A DNA stretch of 64,000 bases from Bidens hawaiensis (Eukaryota; Streptophyta; Magnoliopsida; Asterales; Asteraceae), in the NCBI GenBank assembly GCA_021521415.1, contig JAIQDT010002046.1, forward strand, positions 23,501-87,500, in the 5' to 3' direction. Both the position numbers and the translations under genes were made by a program. Position 1 is the first letter of the stretch. Each line of letters starts with the position of its first letter. The notes below the pieces were generated by a model that saw only the letters and a list, made by a program, of their open reading frames with translations, made no database searches and had not been told where the DNA came from. Shown here one piece after another: positions 1-12,971 of this stretch.

Positions 1-1142
1 TGGTATTAATATATTTAATATAGTACAAGTGATATATTTTGTTGGGTTTTCGTTAAAGATTCTAGAATATCAAACTTATAATAAGTAGATATTTAAACGT
101 TTATTACTATAGTATATCGTAACTCATATTTATTTAACTTAATTATTCATAACTTAGATTATATGGTAAGCAAGTTATTCTTTTAATTTAAATAATAACT
201 AATAATATTGTTTTCATAATAACAATTACCGAATGAATCAATCGTCTAATCAATAACCATTCTAATCACAACATAACCCAAATAACATCGAAACATTAAA
301 TTCATTATGCATGTTATCTCATTATTAATTAATTCTTATTATTATCATTTAACTAGGAATCCTTGTCGGTGTATCCCTTAGAGTTCATCTTTCTCACATC
401 ATCATTTATAATTCTTTCATCCGCTCAGGTGAGTATTTCACTCCCCTCTTTTAACTCATTTTTAACCGTTTTGGGGACAATGCCTTCTATTTATTTTATT
501 ACTATATATTACTTAACTTGCAACTGTTGTCACTTGTGTTTAACAATTTATACCTTACTTTTTTATGTGGTTACTTGCTTTATATGCTTTCGCATTCGAA
601 GAGGTCCAACATAATCTTAGTCTAGTATGATCATACGACCGTCGTAGTGGCCGGCGTCCGACGCATTGACAATGGTTTCACCGACACCTCATATTTGGTA
701 ACCAATGCCCATTCGCATGGCAGCAGTTTAGCCCTTTCTTTATGGTTTGATTTATTTGTTTATATGCTATGGTTAAATTGCTTATCTCACTTGACACAGT
801 TTGCTATCTTATTTATTATTATATAAAATCATGAAAATTTGGTGTTTTACTCACTCAACCTTGTGTTGACAAAACTATTTTATTTTCAACGCATATGCAG
901 GTCATCGTATGATGTAGTTGAAGTTAGAAGATTGTTTAAGGACTTATGCTAGAAGAAATTCAATGGGACAATTAATTTTATGATTTTGATTTGTGTTTGT
1001 TTTGAAATATTGTAATGAATAATTGTTTTATTTGAAATTATTAAATAGATATTGAAACTTATAATGTTGAATGATAGTAACCTTGTGAGTTGTGACAATC
1101 AGTTCGCGCCCCGACATTTCCGCCGTAGGTTGGGGTGTGACA
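1..1142 (+). repeat. Right-hand part of an LTR (copy A) of the non-coding LTR family also seen as B and F
   Basis: The sequence ends in GGTTGGGGTGTGACA and, from about position 190 onward, follows the 3' half of the LTRs at 3660-6251 and 10482-12971, with more divergence. Shared landmarks include the GGTGAGTA..TCACTCCCCT block, the GAGAGGTCCAACATAATCT block and the GACCGTCGTAGTGGCC block. After the terminal CA comes TCAAG. The same TCAAG stands uninterrupted at 16490-16494 in the 3' LTR of element E, so copy A is an insertion into the E 5' LTR. The left part lies outside the window, so it could be a solo LTR or the 3' LTR of a longer element. Confidence 0.85.
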
Positions 1143-1523
1143 TCAAGAAACCTATATTTGTATTGTAACCATAATTTAAATGTTTTTAGAGACATACGTG
1201 TTCACCAGCACATTGCTGACGTATTTTTCCCACATTTTAGGGAAACAGATTAGCACATGTAGCAAGGAAGTATAGTCATTCATGGAGTTAGATGCTCGCA
1301 AGGTAGAGATGGCTCAGTTTTATATTATTAAAATATTATAAACAAGATTTAAACATGATTTATAAATCAAATACTCGGGTATTTATTATTTGAGAAGTTT
1401 CAAATAAATTAATATTTTATTATAACCAAAGTCTTCCGCTAAAATAAACCGCAACTCTGATGTATTTACAAAACAGGTACCAACTATTGGTCATAAGCCT
1501 AGGCCCTAAGCCGAGGTGTGACA
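1143..1523 (+). repeat. 3' part of the 5' LTR of element E
   Basis: It matches 16490-16856 closely and ends ..CTAAGCCGAGGTGTGACA directly before the primer-binding site. The rest of this LTR is displaced to the left of the window by the insertion of copy A. Confidence 0.85.
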
Positions 1524-1526
1524 GGT

Positions 1527-1539
1527 TGGTATCAGAGCC
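1527..1539 (+). other. Primer-binding site of element E
   Basis: TGGTATCAGAGCC lies three bases after the LTR terminus. It matches the complement of the 3' end of plant initiator methionine tRNA, the usual minus-strand primer of plant gypsy and copia elements. Confidence 0.9.
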
Positions 1540-1733
1540 ATTGATCTTAGCGAATTAGGTATTTAATTATACTTAGGCTTTGATCATAGACAGATATCAA
1601 TATTATAAATAGAGCCATTAGTTTCAACGAATTAGGTATTAATGTATTAGTACCTAAGCTTTAAATACTTGTTGAATAAGTAGGGATAAGCAAAGATTGA
1701 AAGTATACATATCCCTAAACATAATCTTTACCA

Positions 1734-2491
1734 ATGTCTTATACAAACTACTTTGGGCATATACGCCAAGTAGCCAAACATTCAATCGCTGCACTTGAAT
1801 CTGAACCATCGCGCATGGCAAATAATAACAGCTATTATACAAGCATTTTCAATCAAGGACAACCGAAAGTTCTTAATTTGCCATATGGAAGTCAACTGAC
1901 ATATCTTCATTGCAATCTACAAATACCCATAGAAATATCAATCTTTACAGGACCATCAGTTTCAGCAAAATAGATACTTGACTGAAAAATATCTAAACTT
2001 TAATCATAGAATATTCAAATATTACGGATAAGGTAAATTGTATGGGTAAGATAAGAACGCATTCTTACTTTTTATCAAACCTCACGCATGTGTCCGATCA
2101 TAATAGTTATACCAGTCGACCTCGATCCGATAAAGGAAAGGGATGCATTAGAACATCTCTACTCCCAATTCCTGTGTCCAGTGAAAAAGATTCATATCAA
2201 ACGACAATGGAAGAAAATTCAGATTCATTCGACACTAAGACTCCACCACTTCCGATAAGTGCAAATCAGAATATGCAAGGAACAAGATCAAGTACATCAA
2301 AGAAACCAATGTTGTCAAATGGAAAAGGAGTACTGACTAATCCAGAAGACAATAATCAGGAACCACAATATTTCAGTTTTCCAGCATTACAAAATCCTAA
2401 CTTTGCTCACACTCAAGGTGAATGCTTGAATACATATCAAAATTTCTTAGAAGGAATGTATGACATTGAAGATAATTTAATTCATTACTAA
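1734..2491 (+). pseudogene. Pre-gag ORF of element E (broken)
   Basis: Two open stretches lie between the primer-binding site and gag: an ATG at 1734 running 79 codons to a TAG, and an ATG at 2042 running 149 codons. The first starts MSYTNYFGHI and contains NNNSYYTSIF and LPYGSQ..PIEI. It aligns loosely with the ORF in the same position in element D (ATG at 31546, minus strand), which has MSFKALMENF, GDGYYEAFF and YYPGSK..PIEV. The second stretch is hydrophilic. Its end, YQNFLEGMYDIEDNL, resembles YEEHLDRALHETDDW near the end of the D ORF. No known domain is recognised. The frames are interrupted, so I call it a relic. The shared position is the strongest reason to believe it was once a real gene. 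Confidence 0.5.
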
Positions 2492-3348
2492 ATCAATGTC
2501 ACCAATTAGCAAAAGCAATGCTTAAGAAAGAAATGGAAAAAGAGAAAATACAAAAAGAATAGGAGATAAGCAAAAACACCAAGAAGGAAAACAAGATCAA
2601 GAAATTAATCATTCGCTGAAATAAGTAGACAATAAGATCTTAATAGTTGTAATCAGTATAACAATAGCAGTTTTGTACATTCTTGCTACTACAACATAAA
2701 TAAAAGATGTGTTTTACTTTCTTTGAAATACTAAACTTATCTTTAAAATTATGTCAAGGAATAGAAAGCATAAACTTTTAGAGTAATTCTCCCAGAAAGT
2801 CTGAAAGAAAGAGGATATCGGATTAAGGAAAAGTCCAGGTGGACAAACTCCAAAATATTAATAACTCCAAATCAATATCAGAGGGATATTTAGCAAAAGA
2901 GACATAAATAAACATAGAAAGAGAATTATAGAAATTCTCATGGATTGTCTATACATAAGGTATGTACTAGTCATTTGAACATAATACAATAAAGGGAAAA
3001 GTAGTTATATCTTTATAAAACCTTATCAAACATCATCAAGATATTAAGAAAATGCTATGGTAATTATGGATATATGGATATATCATCTTATACAATTTTC
3101 TTAATATCATTTCTTAGTCAAAAGGCAAAACATATGGATTGTGCCCAACACAAGACGAATAACCTCAAGAAAATGTTAGTTGAGGTCCAAGAAAAAGAAG
3201 AAACAAAGTTAGAAAGAAATTCCTTTAAGACTACGACAAATTTATTAACGTGTCATAATCAAGAGATTTCTTGTACTTGTAGCGTTAAGTTCACATATCA
3301 TGCAGTATATCATCAATATATAAGTTTCTTTCATACTGATGTAATTCT
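2492..3348 (+). other. Untranslated or decayed stretch between pre-gag ORF and gag of E
   Basis: The stretch is A-rich and purine-rich, with many stop codons in all frames. I recognise no coding homology and no clear repeat structure. Position alone suggests it is internal leader sequence of element E. Confidence 0.5.
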
Positions 3349-3659
3349 ATGTACAGAATGTCGAACCTAAACAGTCAAGCAAATAATGATGAAGTATTCA
3401 AACAAAGAAGCAACAAGAACATGACACAAACTGGCCATGAGATTCCTAAACAATATTTAGTCAAAATACAAGAAATAATTCATGACGCAATGACTCCTCT
3501 CATCGATGCAATGAAAGGAGAGATACATAAAATTAAACATTCAAATAAGGTCGTTAGAACCCATCCATACCGAAAACCTTCACATCATGATAAAAGCATT
3601 CATAATCTCAATACTAATAGCCAATTCAATAATAAGCTCAAGAACCATATAGTAACTCA
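3349..3659 (+). pseudogene. gag of element E, N-terminal part (interrupted by B)
   Basis: The reading frame opens with ATG at 3349, with a second in-frame ATG at 3358 that gives MSNLNSQ. It contains EIPKQYLVKIQEIIHDAM, which aligns with EIPEKYMNKIQ plus MIKDAV at the start of the D gag on the minus strand. The frame stays open into ACTCA (3655-3659), which is the target duplication of element B. Removing B and one ACTCA copy continues this frame without a shift into the second gag half at 12972. In these elements Gag forms the virus-like particle in the cytoplasm. The region before the capsid core is short and hydrophilic here. Confidence 0.8.
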
Positions 3660-3773
3660 TGTAATAACTCGGTTTTCTCCATATATTATACCTGACCCGC
3701 CCTTATGTTCGGAATATTTTACTAATAAAAATACAGAGTTTATCGAGTAATCATTTCCATACCCTCAATTGTT

Positions 3774-3820
<47 letters not shown>

Positions 3821-6251
3821 CTTATATTTAAATATATGTAAACAAACTTTCATTTATATTCATTTTGAACCCTAAACCAAACTTTAACCCTATTTTATAC
3901 CCATCTCAATAGTCTAGGGACTATCTAGCAAGATCTGGATATTATTATCCAAACCCATTTACCTAATGATCCAAAACCCGTAATCCATGAACCCGTTTAC
4001 CCAAATTGTGTCTTGAACCTTAATCATCGGGATATTTATGGAATTGGTCGCCGTGAATCACATATGTTGCCTAAACGGGCACACACACTTAACTAATTGG
4101 GAAAAACATATCAATAAGATACTTATTAGTATTATTAACCAAAACCGTCATATGAGCTTTTCTTGAATTACAATCTATACATCATAATAACACAATTAAA
4201 TTGGCATACACCATCTGCGGGTCATCTTGATTCAAAACCCAATACTTAATTGGCGTCTAACGATCTGCAAAGCGTCTAACCTTATCCTTTTGTTCCGCGG
4301 CTATTCATCTCGTTTTCCATCTTCGATTCGTCATATTTTGAGTTAACTAAACAGTTTAGCATGTTCGTTTTTCTCTGTAATACAAAAGCCCTAATACTAA
4401 TTGATCAATAAACAAGCAGAACGATCTATTGTATTTTCTAGGGTTTACGCGAATTTGGGGATAAATTGATAACTTTATAAAGAATCGTTTTCATTGTTTA
4501 AGCAACTAGGATGCTTGGTCTGGTGGCTAGTGCATTCTTGTCTGGTCCTTGTGTGCCGGTCAGGGGCCCGGGTTCGAACCCTCCCGTATTATTTTACTAG
4601 GCCAACACCCGTAAGTTTATTTTTGATGTTTTTTTAAGTATTATAATTAAGATAAATAACCCACTAATATTATTTTACTAGACCAACACCCATAAGTTTA
4701 TATTTCTTGTCAATTAAATCCTGTTACTAGCTTTAGTACATGTGTGTGTATATATATATATATAAATGTATTTATTAAAAATGTATATTAATAGTAAACC
4801 TTATTCTCTCTATTTAAAACCCGATAACACCAAGTCACGCTTTTATGCCCTTAAATCTCGTTAGAAGTTTTCGGTATTGTATATGTATATATATATATAC
4901 ACGTAATAATAATAAACTTTGTTTTATTAAAACCCGATACTTTAATCCATGTGTCCTCGTCGAGAATGAATTTATAAAGTTGCTTATTTTTATTTTAGTA
5001 TGTATATGTATTATATTATTATATAATAAACGAATTATATATATTTTTCCTTAAAAGATTTAAATAAAATATTTATTTACATTTTACTACATATTATATT
5101 TAAATAGTTACACATTATTATTATGATTATCTATTTACTTATATATTAAGTATTCTATTTATTCAAATAATTAAAAGTATATCCCATTTCATATTTAATT
5201 ATATTATTTCATTTAATTTGTATATTTGATCATTTATTTATTCAGATTCAATTTTCTTAAGCATATCATTTAAGTACTTAATTATATATTTTATCAAGAA
5301 TAGTTGTTGGTGAATTTATAAGTAATATGACTAATGATCCTAACTATATCATTCGCTCGATCAATAAACATTCTAATCCTAAACCTAACTCAATTCACAT
5401 TAAAACCTTAATTCATCAAATTATGCTATATCTCTTATAATCAATTTAATATTGTATTATTTAACTAGGAGTCATTGACGGTATACTCCGAAGGGTTTAT
5501 CTTTCTCATCACTTATATTTCGTTCATCCGATCAGGTGAGTAATCACTCCCCTTTTTACTTATTTTTAAACTTTTTGGGGGCATATGCGTATCGTATCAT
5601 ATTTATCTACTATCTAGTATTCAAAACCGCACTGTTTAATCCTTGTGTTTATATCAGTTTATGCCTAACTTGCTATTTGCTTACTTGCTTTACTTGAACC
5701 GCATTCGGAGAGGTCCAACATAATCTCATTAAAGTATGATCATACGACCGTCGTAGTGGCCGGAGCCCGATCGCATTGGCAATGGTTTCACCGACACCTC
5801 ATTTTTGGTAACCAATGCCCATTCGCATGGCAACGGTTTAGCCCTTTCTTTATGTTTGATTGTTTGTGTATGTGCTATAGTTTAACTGTTTATTTCACAG
5901 GAACAGTTTGCATCTTTCTTTATATATTATATATACTATTGCTGTTGTGTCTTAAACTGGTGTTTTACTCACTCAACATGTGTTGTTTACCAAAATATAT
6001 TTTATACGCATTTGCAGGTTATCAGCTTGGTTGTTTAGCAAGATGAATATCATGTTGAGATGCTTTTTAGGATACAAACTTAATTAATCATTGTTGTAAT
6101 GTCGTTATACTCGATGTATTTAACTGTAATTGTTTTATTTGAAATTATTAAATAGATATTGAAACTTATAATGTTGCATGATAGTAACCTTGAGAGCTGT
6201 GACAATCAGCTCACGCCCCGACATTTCCGTCGTATGTTGGGGTGTGACAGA
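3660..6251 (+). repeat. 5' LTR of element B
   Basis: It starts TGTAATAACTCGG and ends GGGGTGTGACA; length is 2592 bp. It contains a TA microsatellite (about 3777-3820) and a tRNA-like module with a box-A-like TGGTCTGGTGG at 4516 and a box B GGTTCGAACC at 4571. An 81-bp tandem unit (starts at 4587 and 4668, TATTATTTTACTAG) is present twice here but once in the 3' LTR. The open reading frames in the LTR are AT-rich and look accidental. Confidence 0.93.
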
Positions 6252-6254
6252 TTG

Positions 6255-6267
6255 GTATCAGAGCCGA
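6255..6267 (+). other. Primer-binding site of element B
   Basis: TGGTATCAGAGCC lies three bases after the 5' LTR and is complementary to the initiator-Met tRNA 3' end. Confidence 0.9.
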
Positions 6268-9200
6268 AGGTTTAAGATAGGTCATTAGTGGTGCCTTAGT
6301 AACATGCTTAGGAGCCCCATACGTGCTTATTTGTTTACCTGATGTGTTCTATTTGATTGTTTACAGCTTACGTAATTATTTGCTAGATTAAGTACTTATT
6401 TAATTGTTTATTTTATTTTTCATGCACACACACAGCTCCGTAGCTATGATTCACTCTCAATTAATTTTATTACTCCGAGACTGTGTCTCATTGTCAAAAT
6501 ATTTTTATAACTCCGACGCAATGCCTCATTCCCAAGATATATATTTACATTTAAATTTTTGTTGATTGTTTTCGTTGACGGGAATTTCTTTTAGGATTTC
6601 CTAAGTTTTATTTTTACTTTTTAAGCGTTTACCGTAATCAGTTAACGCTTACAGTTTTCCATTGCGTTTTAGTGTTATTATTTTATTACTTTTAAATGTC
6701 TAGTCGGGTGAAAAATCCATGGGACGTCATGGACACGCAAGCTATTCATTTTCACAATTTTTATATTTACGATATTTGGGTTGGAGCATTATTGAATTAC
6801 TCAATTACTTAATTATTCAAATACATTGAATCAAGACTTATTGATTCAATTCATTCACATACTCACAAATATTTTCATTCTCATGATGGAACACAAATCA
6901 TTCACTCACTGGGACTCTGTTATCACAAGTCCATCTAAACAATTTACTATTTAATTTTCTAATCGGTTATCTCACACTCATATCATCACATTCACAAATT
7001 ATCAAGAGCAATTATAACTATTTTCTCATACGCATATTATAACATCATCAAACTATCAAATATAATAAAAGTATTATTAAATACCTTAATATTTAAAGAA
7101 TATCCCTCATGTTCACGATTATCACGTTATCAATTAACGAACTTATCACAAGTAACTCAATACCCCCAATAACTATCAATTACATCTCAGTTATCAACCT
7201 CAAATTTTAAGTATTAACATTTTAATTTGTTATGCTTTGATAAAATCTCATATCAAATCTCCTCATTGATTATACCATCTACTTAACAAATTTCCGTAAA
7301 GATTATCTCATTTAAATTCTGACTTATCCTTAAGTCATGATTAACGCTAGCACAACTTATGTCGAATTTCACTTTTCCTTAATAACTAATAAGAAATTAC
7401 ACAGCTTATTATTTATACTCATTTAATCTCAATTTAAATAATTATAGAATGATTTATACATCAAACAATATAGATCATATATTCTCTACACCCGCTTTAT
7501 GACCACAAGTACAGTCAAAGAGATAGCTCCTACAATCTCTAGGGTATAAATTCTAACTCAAATCACTAATACAATTAATTTAATCTTGACCACTAATTTC
7601 TTTCAAAGAAATTTCGATTCATTTACTCTTACTCACTCTTATAACAATGATTGTAACAAGCGCAAGCTTAATAATCGAGTTTAGGTTAGTAAGTAAACCA
7701 ATTATCAATCTCAACGAAATCATAGTGTCCCAAACAAGAAACCTTACACCGGAATACGCTCGTTACGTCTTATTTGCGACTTTCGTCATCCGACTCAATC
7801 CTTGTGTCATTCTTACACTCACTATAACCGTTATGGTTATCCCGTTAACACTTTTCGTACACTACCTACGACACAAGACATCCCACAACGGTCTATGCTG
7901 TCGACTTAGCTTTATACACCTACTACATGTGCCTTCTACAATTATGAAGACCCTAATCACCTACGCAACGCATTGTTCTTTACTCATTCACGCCTAGTTC
8001 AAATTATACCGGCACCATACCATACTACTCATGCTTAATTAGCTTAAACCTACCAACTCTATGCCTTTCAGGCTTTCTTCATGTAACAAGGTTGTTCTCG
8101 CTTATTTGATTCTAAACCCACAAGACCTAATTTCATCAAGCTTACCTTAGTCAAACCTCGTTTTCACAAACCTATTCGAGGTGCCTCAAATCATTCAATC
8201 TCAATTATTTAAGTTTTCATAAACTCAATTAACAAAGGTGTTTTGAATCAAACCAATCGTAGTTAAGTTTTCACAAAGAAGATTTTTATCGTCTTGATCA
8301 TGTTCGTCTAAACGTATTTTGTATTCAATTATACCTTAAACAATAATTTGTCTAAATTACTGATTTTGGAACAAACCCAACCTGGAAAATCCATCATTTT
8401 AAGTAATTTTTATTTTTATTTTTTTATTATTATTTTTTTTTGCATACAATAAAACTTTTCTAATCTTTCAAAGATCAATATCGTTGCTTGTCGTAGCCTG
8501 GTTTTTATTTAATCAAAAACAAAATTTAGGAGTTAATTCGTTAACATTACGTCAATTAATTAAAATATTTAGATTCTCATAAATTAAAACAATTCTTCAA
8601 TTTAAAAGGACAAAATTTCGACAGCCAGTTATTAGTTGATCATATCATTTAATTTGTCTTCTCATATTTATTTTATTATTTCTCCAAATATTGAAAGCAT
8701 GTCAATTTCTACCCTCCATCTCAATTATTAATATTTTTGGTACATCATATATTTATTGATCTCATGTTACACAATTTATCTTTCATCTTATAAATTTTCA
8801 TCGTTGAAATATAACTGTTGTAGTTTTATTGTTATTTGAACTCTTCATCATTTAACCAAAAATTATCTCCACTATGGAAATATTCTCTCTCATTATTTAA
8901 TTTAATTTTCATTATTTAAAAGAAACTTTTCATTAAATTCCCATGACCACTCATTTCATGTATTGACAATTTCATGATTTTTGTTGAAAACCTACGGTGG
9001 TTCGTGGGGATCATAACAACCCATTTTCACTTTTGTTAGATTTCGTTATATAGTTGAAGTCGCACGATGTTTCGTAGCAATTTCAACTCTTTACTTCAAT
9101 TTTAATACATTATGAGGATTTAAAATATTTCGATGATTTCCTTAGTTGTTAGTGGAATAGTCATAATGGTTCATACATATCCAGCTCCACGTTTTCTTCT

Positions 9201-10481
9201 ATTTAAGTATATTAATTCTCAACTCATATTTATTTTCATTATCACTTTAATATTCATTATTTATTTATTTATTTTTTTTATTATAAACTATGAATATTAC
9301 AATTTTTGGTCTTAATTATAACGAATTTATGGAGATAGGAAAACCCCTTTGTCATTTGGGGGATATTTCAATGACTCGCCTTATATTATAACTAATTTTA
9401 AAGATTTAATTGGAATAAGACTATCTCGGTGGTTCGGGAATATCCTTCTCCCAATTCCATCTATTTAAAATTTGTAAATTTGTTGCATACATATTTCTGC
9501 ATTTTCAATTACTACCAGTAATTTAATATTTTAATTTACGTCATCTTAAATACACAATTACGATATTTCAGTGTCGTATAAAGTTCTCTTTGAATTTCAT
9601 GAGTTTCTCATTTAACTAAACTGAATCCCTCAAAGTCTTTGTTTAATCTTGTTCAAATTTGTACTCGCGATCTTATGAATTCTACATCGAATGTTGCACT
9701 ATTTAAAAATTTCACATGTTATTATTCGTCTACAATTATCAATTAATCCTTCATCAACTTTTGTTTTCCTTGATATCATAGAGTTTTGGTTTGTTGTCTT
9801 ATTTGGTAAGTTCACATAAATTTGTTAGTTGGCTCGTATTCTCACTCTCTTTCTTCACAATCAATCTTGTCGACGCATCATCTATCCCAACTTCAATGTT
9901 TCCGTTTCTCTTAACTTTTAAGTTACTTTAAAATTTTCACTAATTACATTAATCAAACTTGAAAGTTCACCTAAACTGCTTTATTAGAAATATTTTATAT
10001 AATCTTCTGATTTTACACTTATAATAAAATAACTCCAATGGTCTTATAATATGTTAACACTTTCCTCATATTTATAATAAATTAATAACTTTTCCCACAA
10101 AATCATGTCTTTCAAATATTTTGTAAACCACACGATGGGACGAGTTATGTGAACCATCCGACGACCTAAGTAATTATGGAGGCCTACATAATTATCGAAG
10201 TCATAATGCGTACAATTGTGTGTCATAATATAGAATCGAAAAGTAGTTTGGGATAACGATATAAATATAAAGATGATAAGGACATAGTGAATACGCCGCC
10301 GGTACATCCTATATATAAGTGCCCTTATCGGATTTTCATTTGAAGCGTTGTTTTGACTATTAAAAGTTCTTTGTTATGATAAATTTTAAAATTTTATTTA
10401 AATTTTTCTTTATCTCAAATGTTAATGGTATTGTTTAGTTTTCTCTAATTTCGAGACGAAATTCTCTAAAGTATGGGAAAC
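6268..10481 (+). other. Non-coding internal region of element B
   Basis: These 4.2 kb are AT-rich. I find no zinc knuckle, protease, reverse transcriptase, RNase H or integrase motif in any frame. The longest open stretches (7647-7997 plus, 10044-10307 minus) have no recognisable domain. The first 100 bp or so (GTTTAAGATAGGTCATTAG onward) reappear inverted at 39081-39309 in copy F, so the region is inherited with the family rather than being random filler. The right end, TTCGAGACGAAATTCTC followed by AAAGTATGGGAAAC, sits where a polypurine tract is expected. Confidence 0.8.
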
Positions 10482-12971
10482 TGTAATAACTCGGTTTTCT
10501 CCATATATTATACCTGACCCGCCCTTATGTTCAGAATATTTTACTAATAAAAATACAGAGTTTATCGAGTAATCATTTCCATATCCTCAATTGTTTATTA
10601 TATATATATATATTTATTTATATTTAAATATATGTAAACAAACTTTCATTTATATTCATTTTGAACCCTAAACCAAACTTTAACCCTATTTTATACCCAT
10701 CTCAATAGTCTAGGGACTATCTAGCAAGATCTGGATATTATTATCCAAACCCATTTACCTAATGATCCAAAACCCGTAAACCATGAACCCGTTTACCCAG
10801 ATTGTGTCTTGAACCTTAATCATCGGGATATTTATGGAATTGGTCGCCGTGAATCACATATGTTGCCTAGACGGGCACACACACTTAACTAATTGGGAAA
10901 AACATATCAATAAGATACGTATTAGTATTATTAACCAAAACCGTCATATGAGCTTTTCTTGAATTACAATCTATACATCATAATAACACAATTAAATTGG
11001 CATACACCATCTGCGGGTCATCTTGATTCAAAACCCCATACTTAATTGGCGTCTAACGATCTGCAAAGCGTCTAACCTCATCCTTTTGTTCCGCGGCTGT
11101 TCATCTCGTTTTCCATCTTCGATTCGTCATATTTTAAGTTAACTAAACAGTTTAGCATGTTCGTTTTGCTCTGTAATACAAAAGCCCTAATACTAATTGA
11201 TCAATAAACAAGCAGATCGATCTATTGTATTTTCTAAGGTTTACGCGAATTTGAGGATAAATTGATAACTTTATAAAGTATCGTTTTCATTGTTTAAGCA
11301 ACTAGGTCGTTTGCTTGGTGGCTAGTGCATTCTTGTCTGGTCCTTGTGTGCCGGTCAGGGGCGCGGGTTCGAACCCCCCCTATATTATTTTACTAGACCA
11401 ACACCCATAAGTTTATATTTCTTGTCAATTAAATCCCGTTACTAGCTTTAGTACATGTATATATATATATATATAAATGTATTTATTAAAAATGTATATT
11501 AATAGTAAACCTTATTCTTTCTATTTAAAACACGACAACGCCAAGTTACGCTTTTATGCCCTTAAATGTCGTTAGAAGTTTTCGTTATTGTATATGTATA
11601 TATATATACACACTTAATAATAATAATAATAATAAACTTTGTTTTATTAAAACCCGATACTTTAATCCATGTGTCCTCATCGTTGAATGAATTTATAAAG
11701 TTGCTTATTTTTATTTTATGTATGTATATATATTATATTATTATATAATAAATGAATTAAATATATTTTTCCTTAAAGATTTAAATAAAATATTTATTTA
11801 CATTTTACTACATATTATATTTAAATAGTTACACATTATTATTATGATTATCTATTTATTTATATATTAAGTATTCTATTTATTCAAATAATTTAAAGTA
11901 TATCCCATTTTATATTTAATTATATTATTTTATTTAATTTGTATATTTGATCATTTATTTATTTAGATTCAATTTTCTTAAGCATATCATTTAAGTACTT
12001 ATTTATATATTTTATCAAGAATAGTTGTTGGTGAATTTATAAGTAATATGACTAATGATCCTAACTATATCATTCGCTCGATCAATAAACATTCTAATCC
12101 TAAACCTAACTCAATTCACATTAAAACCTTAATTCATCAAATTATGCTATATCTCTTATAATCAATTTAATATTGTATTATTTAACTAGGAGTCCTTGAC
12201 GGTATACTCCGAAGGGTTTATCTTTCTCATCACTTATATTTCGTTCATCCGATCAGGTGAGTAATCACTCCCCTTTTTACTTATTTTTAACCTTTTTGGG
12301 GGCATATGCGTATCGTATCATATTTATCTGTTATCTAGTATTCAAAACCGCAACTGTTTAATCCTTGTGTGTATATCAGTTTATGCCTAACTTGCTATTT
12401 GCTTACTTGCTTTACTTGAACCGCATTCGGAGAGGTCCAACATAATCTCATTAAAGTATGATCATACGACCGTCGTAGTGGCCGGAGCCCGATCGCATTG
12501 GCAATGGTTTCACCGACACCTCATTTTAGGTAACCAATGCCCATTCACATGGCAACGGTTTAGCCCTTTCTTTATGTTTGATTGTTTGTTCATGTGCTAT
12601 GGTTTAACTGTTTATTTTACAGGAACAGTTTGCATCTTTCTTTATATATTATATATACTATTACTGTTGTGTCTTAAACTGGTATGTTACTCACTCAACA
12701 GGTGTTGTTGACAAAAATATATTTTATATGCATTTGCAGGTTATCAGCTTGGTTGTTTAGCAAGATGAAGATCATGTAGAGATGCTTTTTAGGATACAAA
12801 CTTAATTAATCATTGTTGTAATTTCGTTATACTCGATGTATTTAACTGTAATTGTTTTATTTGAAATTATTAAATAGATATTGAAACTTATAATGTTGCA
12901 TGATAGTAACCTTGAGAGCTGTGACAATCAGCTCACGTCCCGACATTTCCGCCGTAGGTTGGGGTGTGACA
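10482..12971 (+). repeat. 3' LTR of element B
   Basis: It starts TGTAATAACTCGG and ends GGGGTGTGACA; length is 2490 bp. It is nearly identical in order and sequence to the 5' LTR. The main difference is the loss (or absence) of one 81-bp unit near 11384. It has the box-B-like GGTTCGAACC at 11366. Confidence 0.93.

Noticed and set aside
7647..7997. 116-codon ORF in the B interior
   Set aside because: AT-rich, no domain, no counterpart in copy F; probably chance.
12900..12971. N-terminal extension of the E gag frame into the B LTR
   Set aside because: The open frame crosses the LTR end by chance; true gag resumes at the target duplication at 12972.
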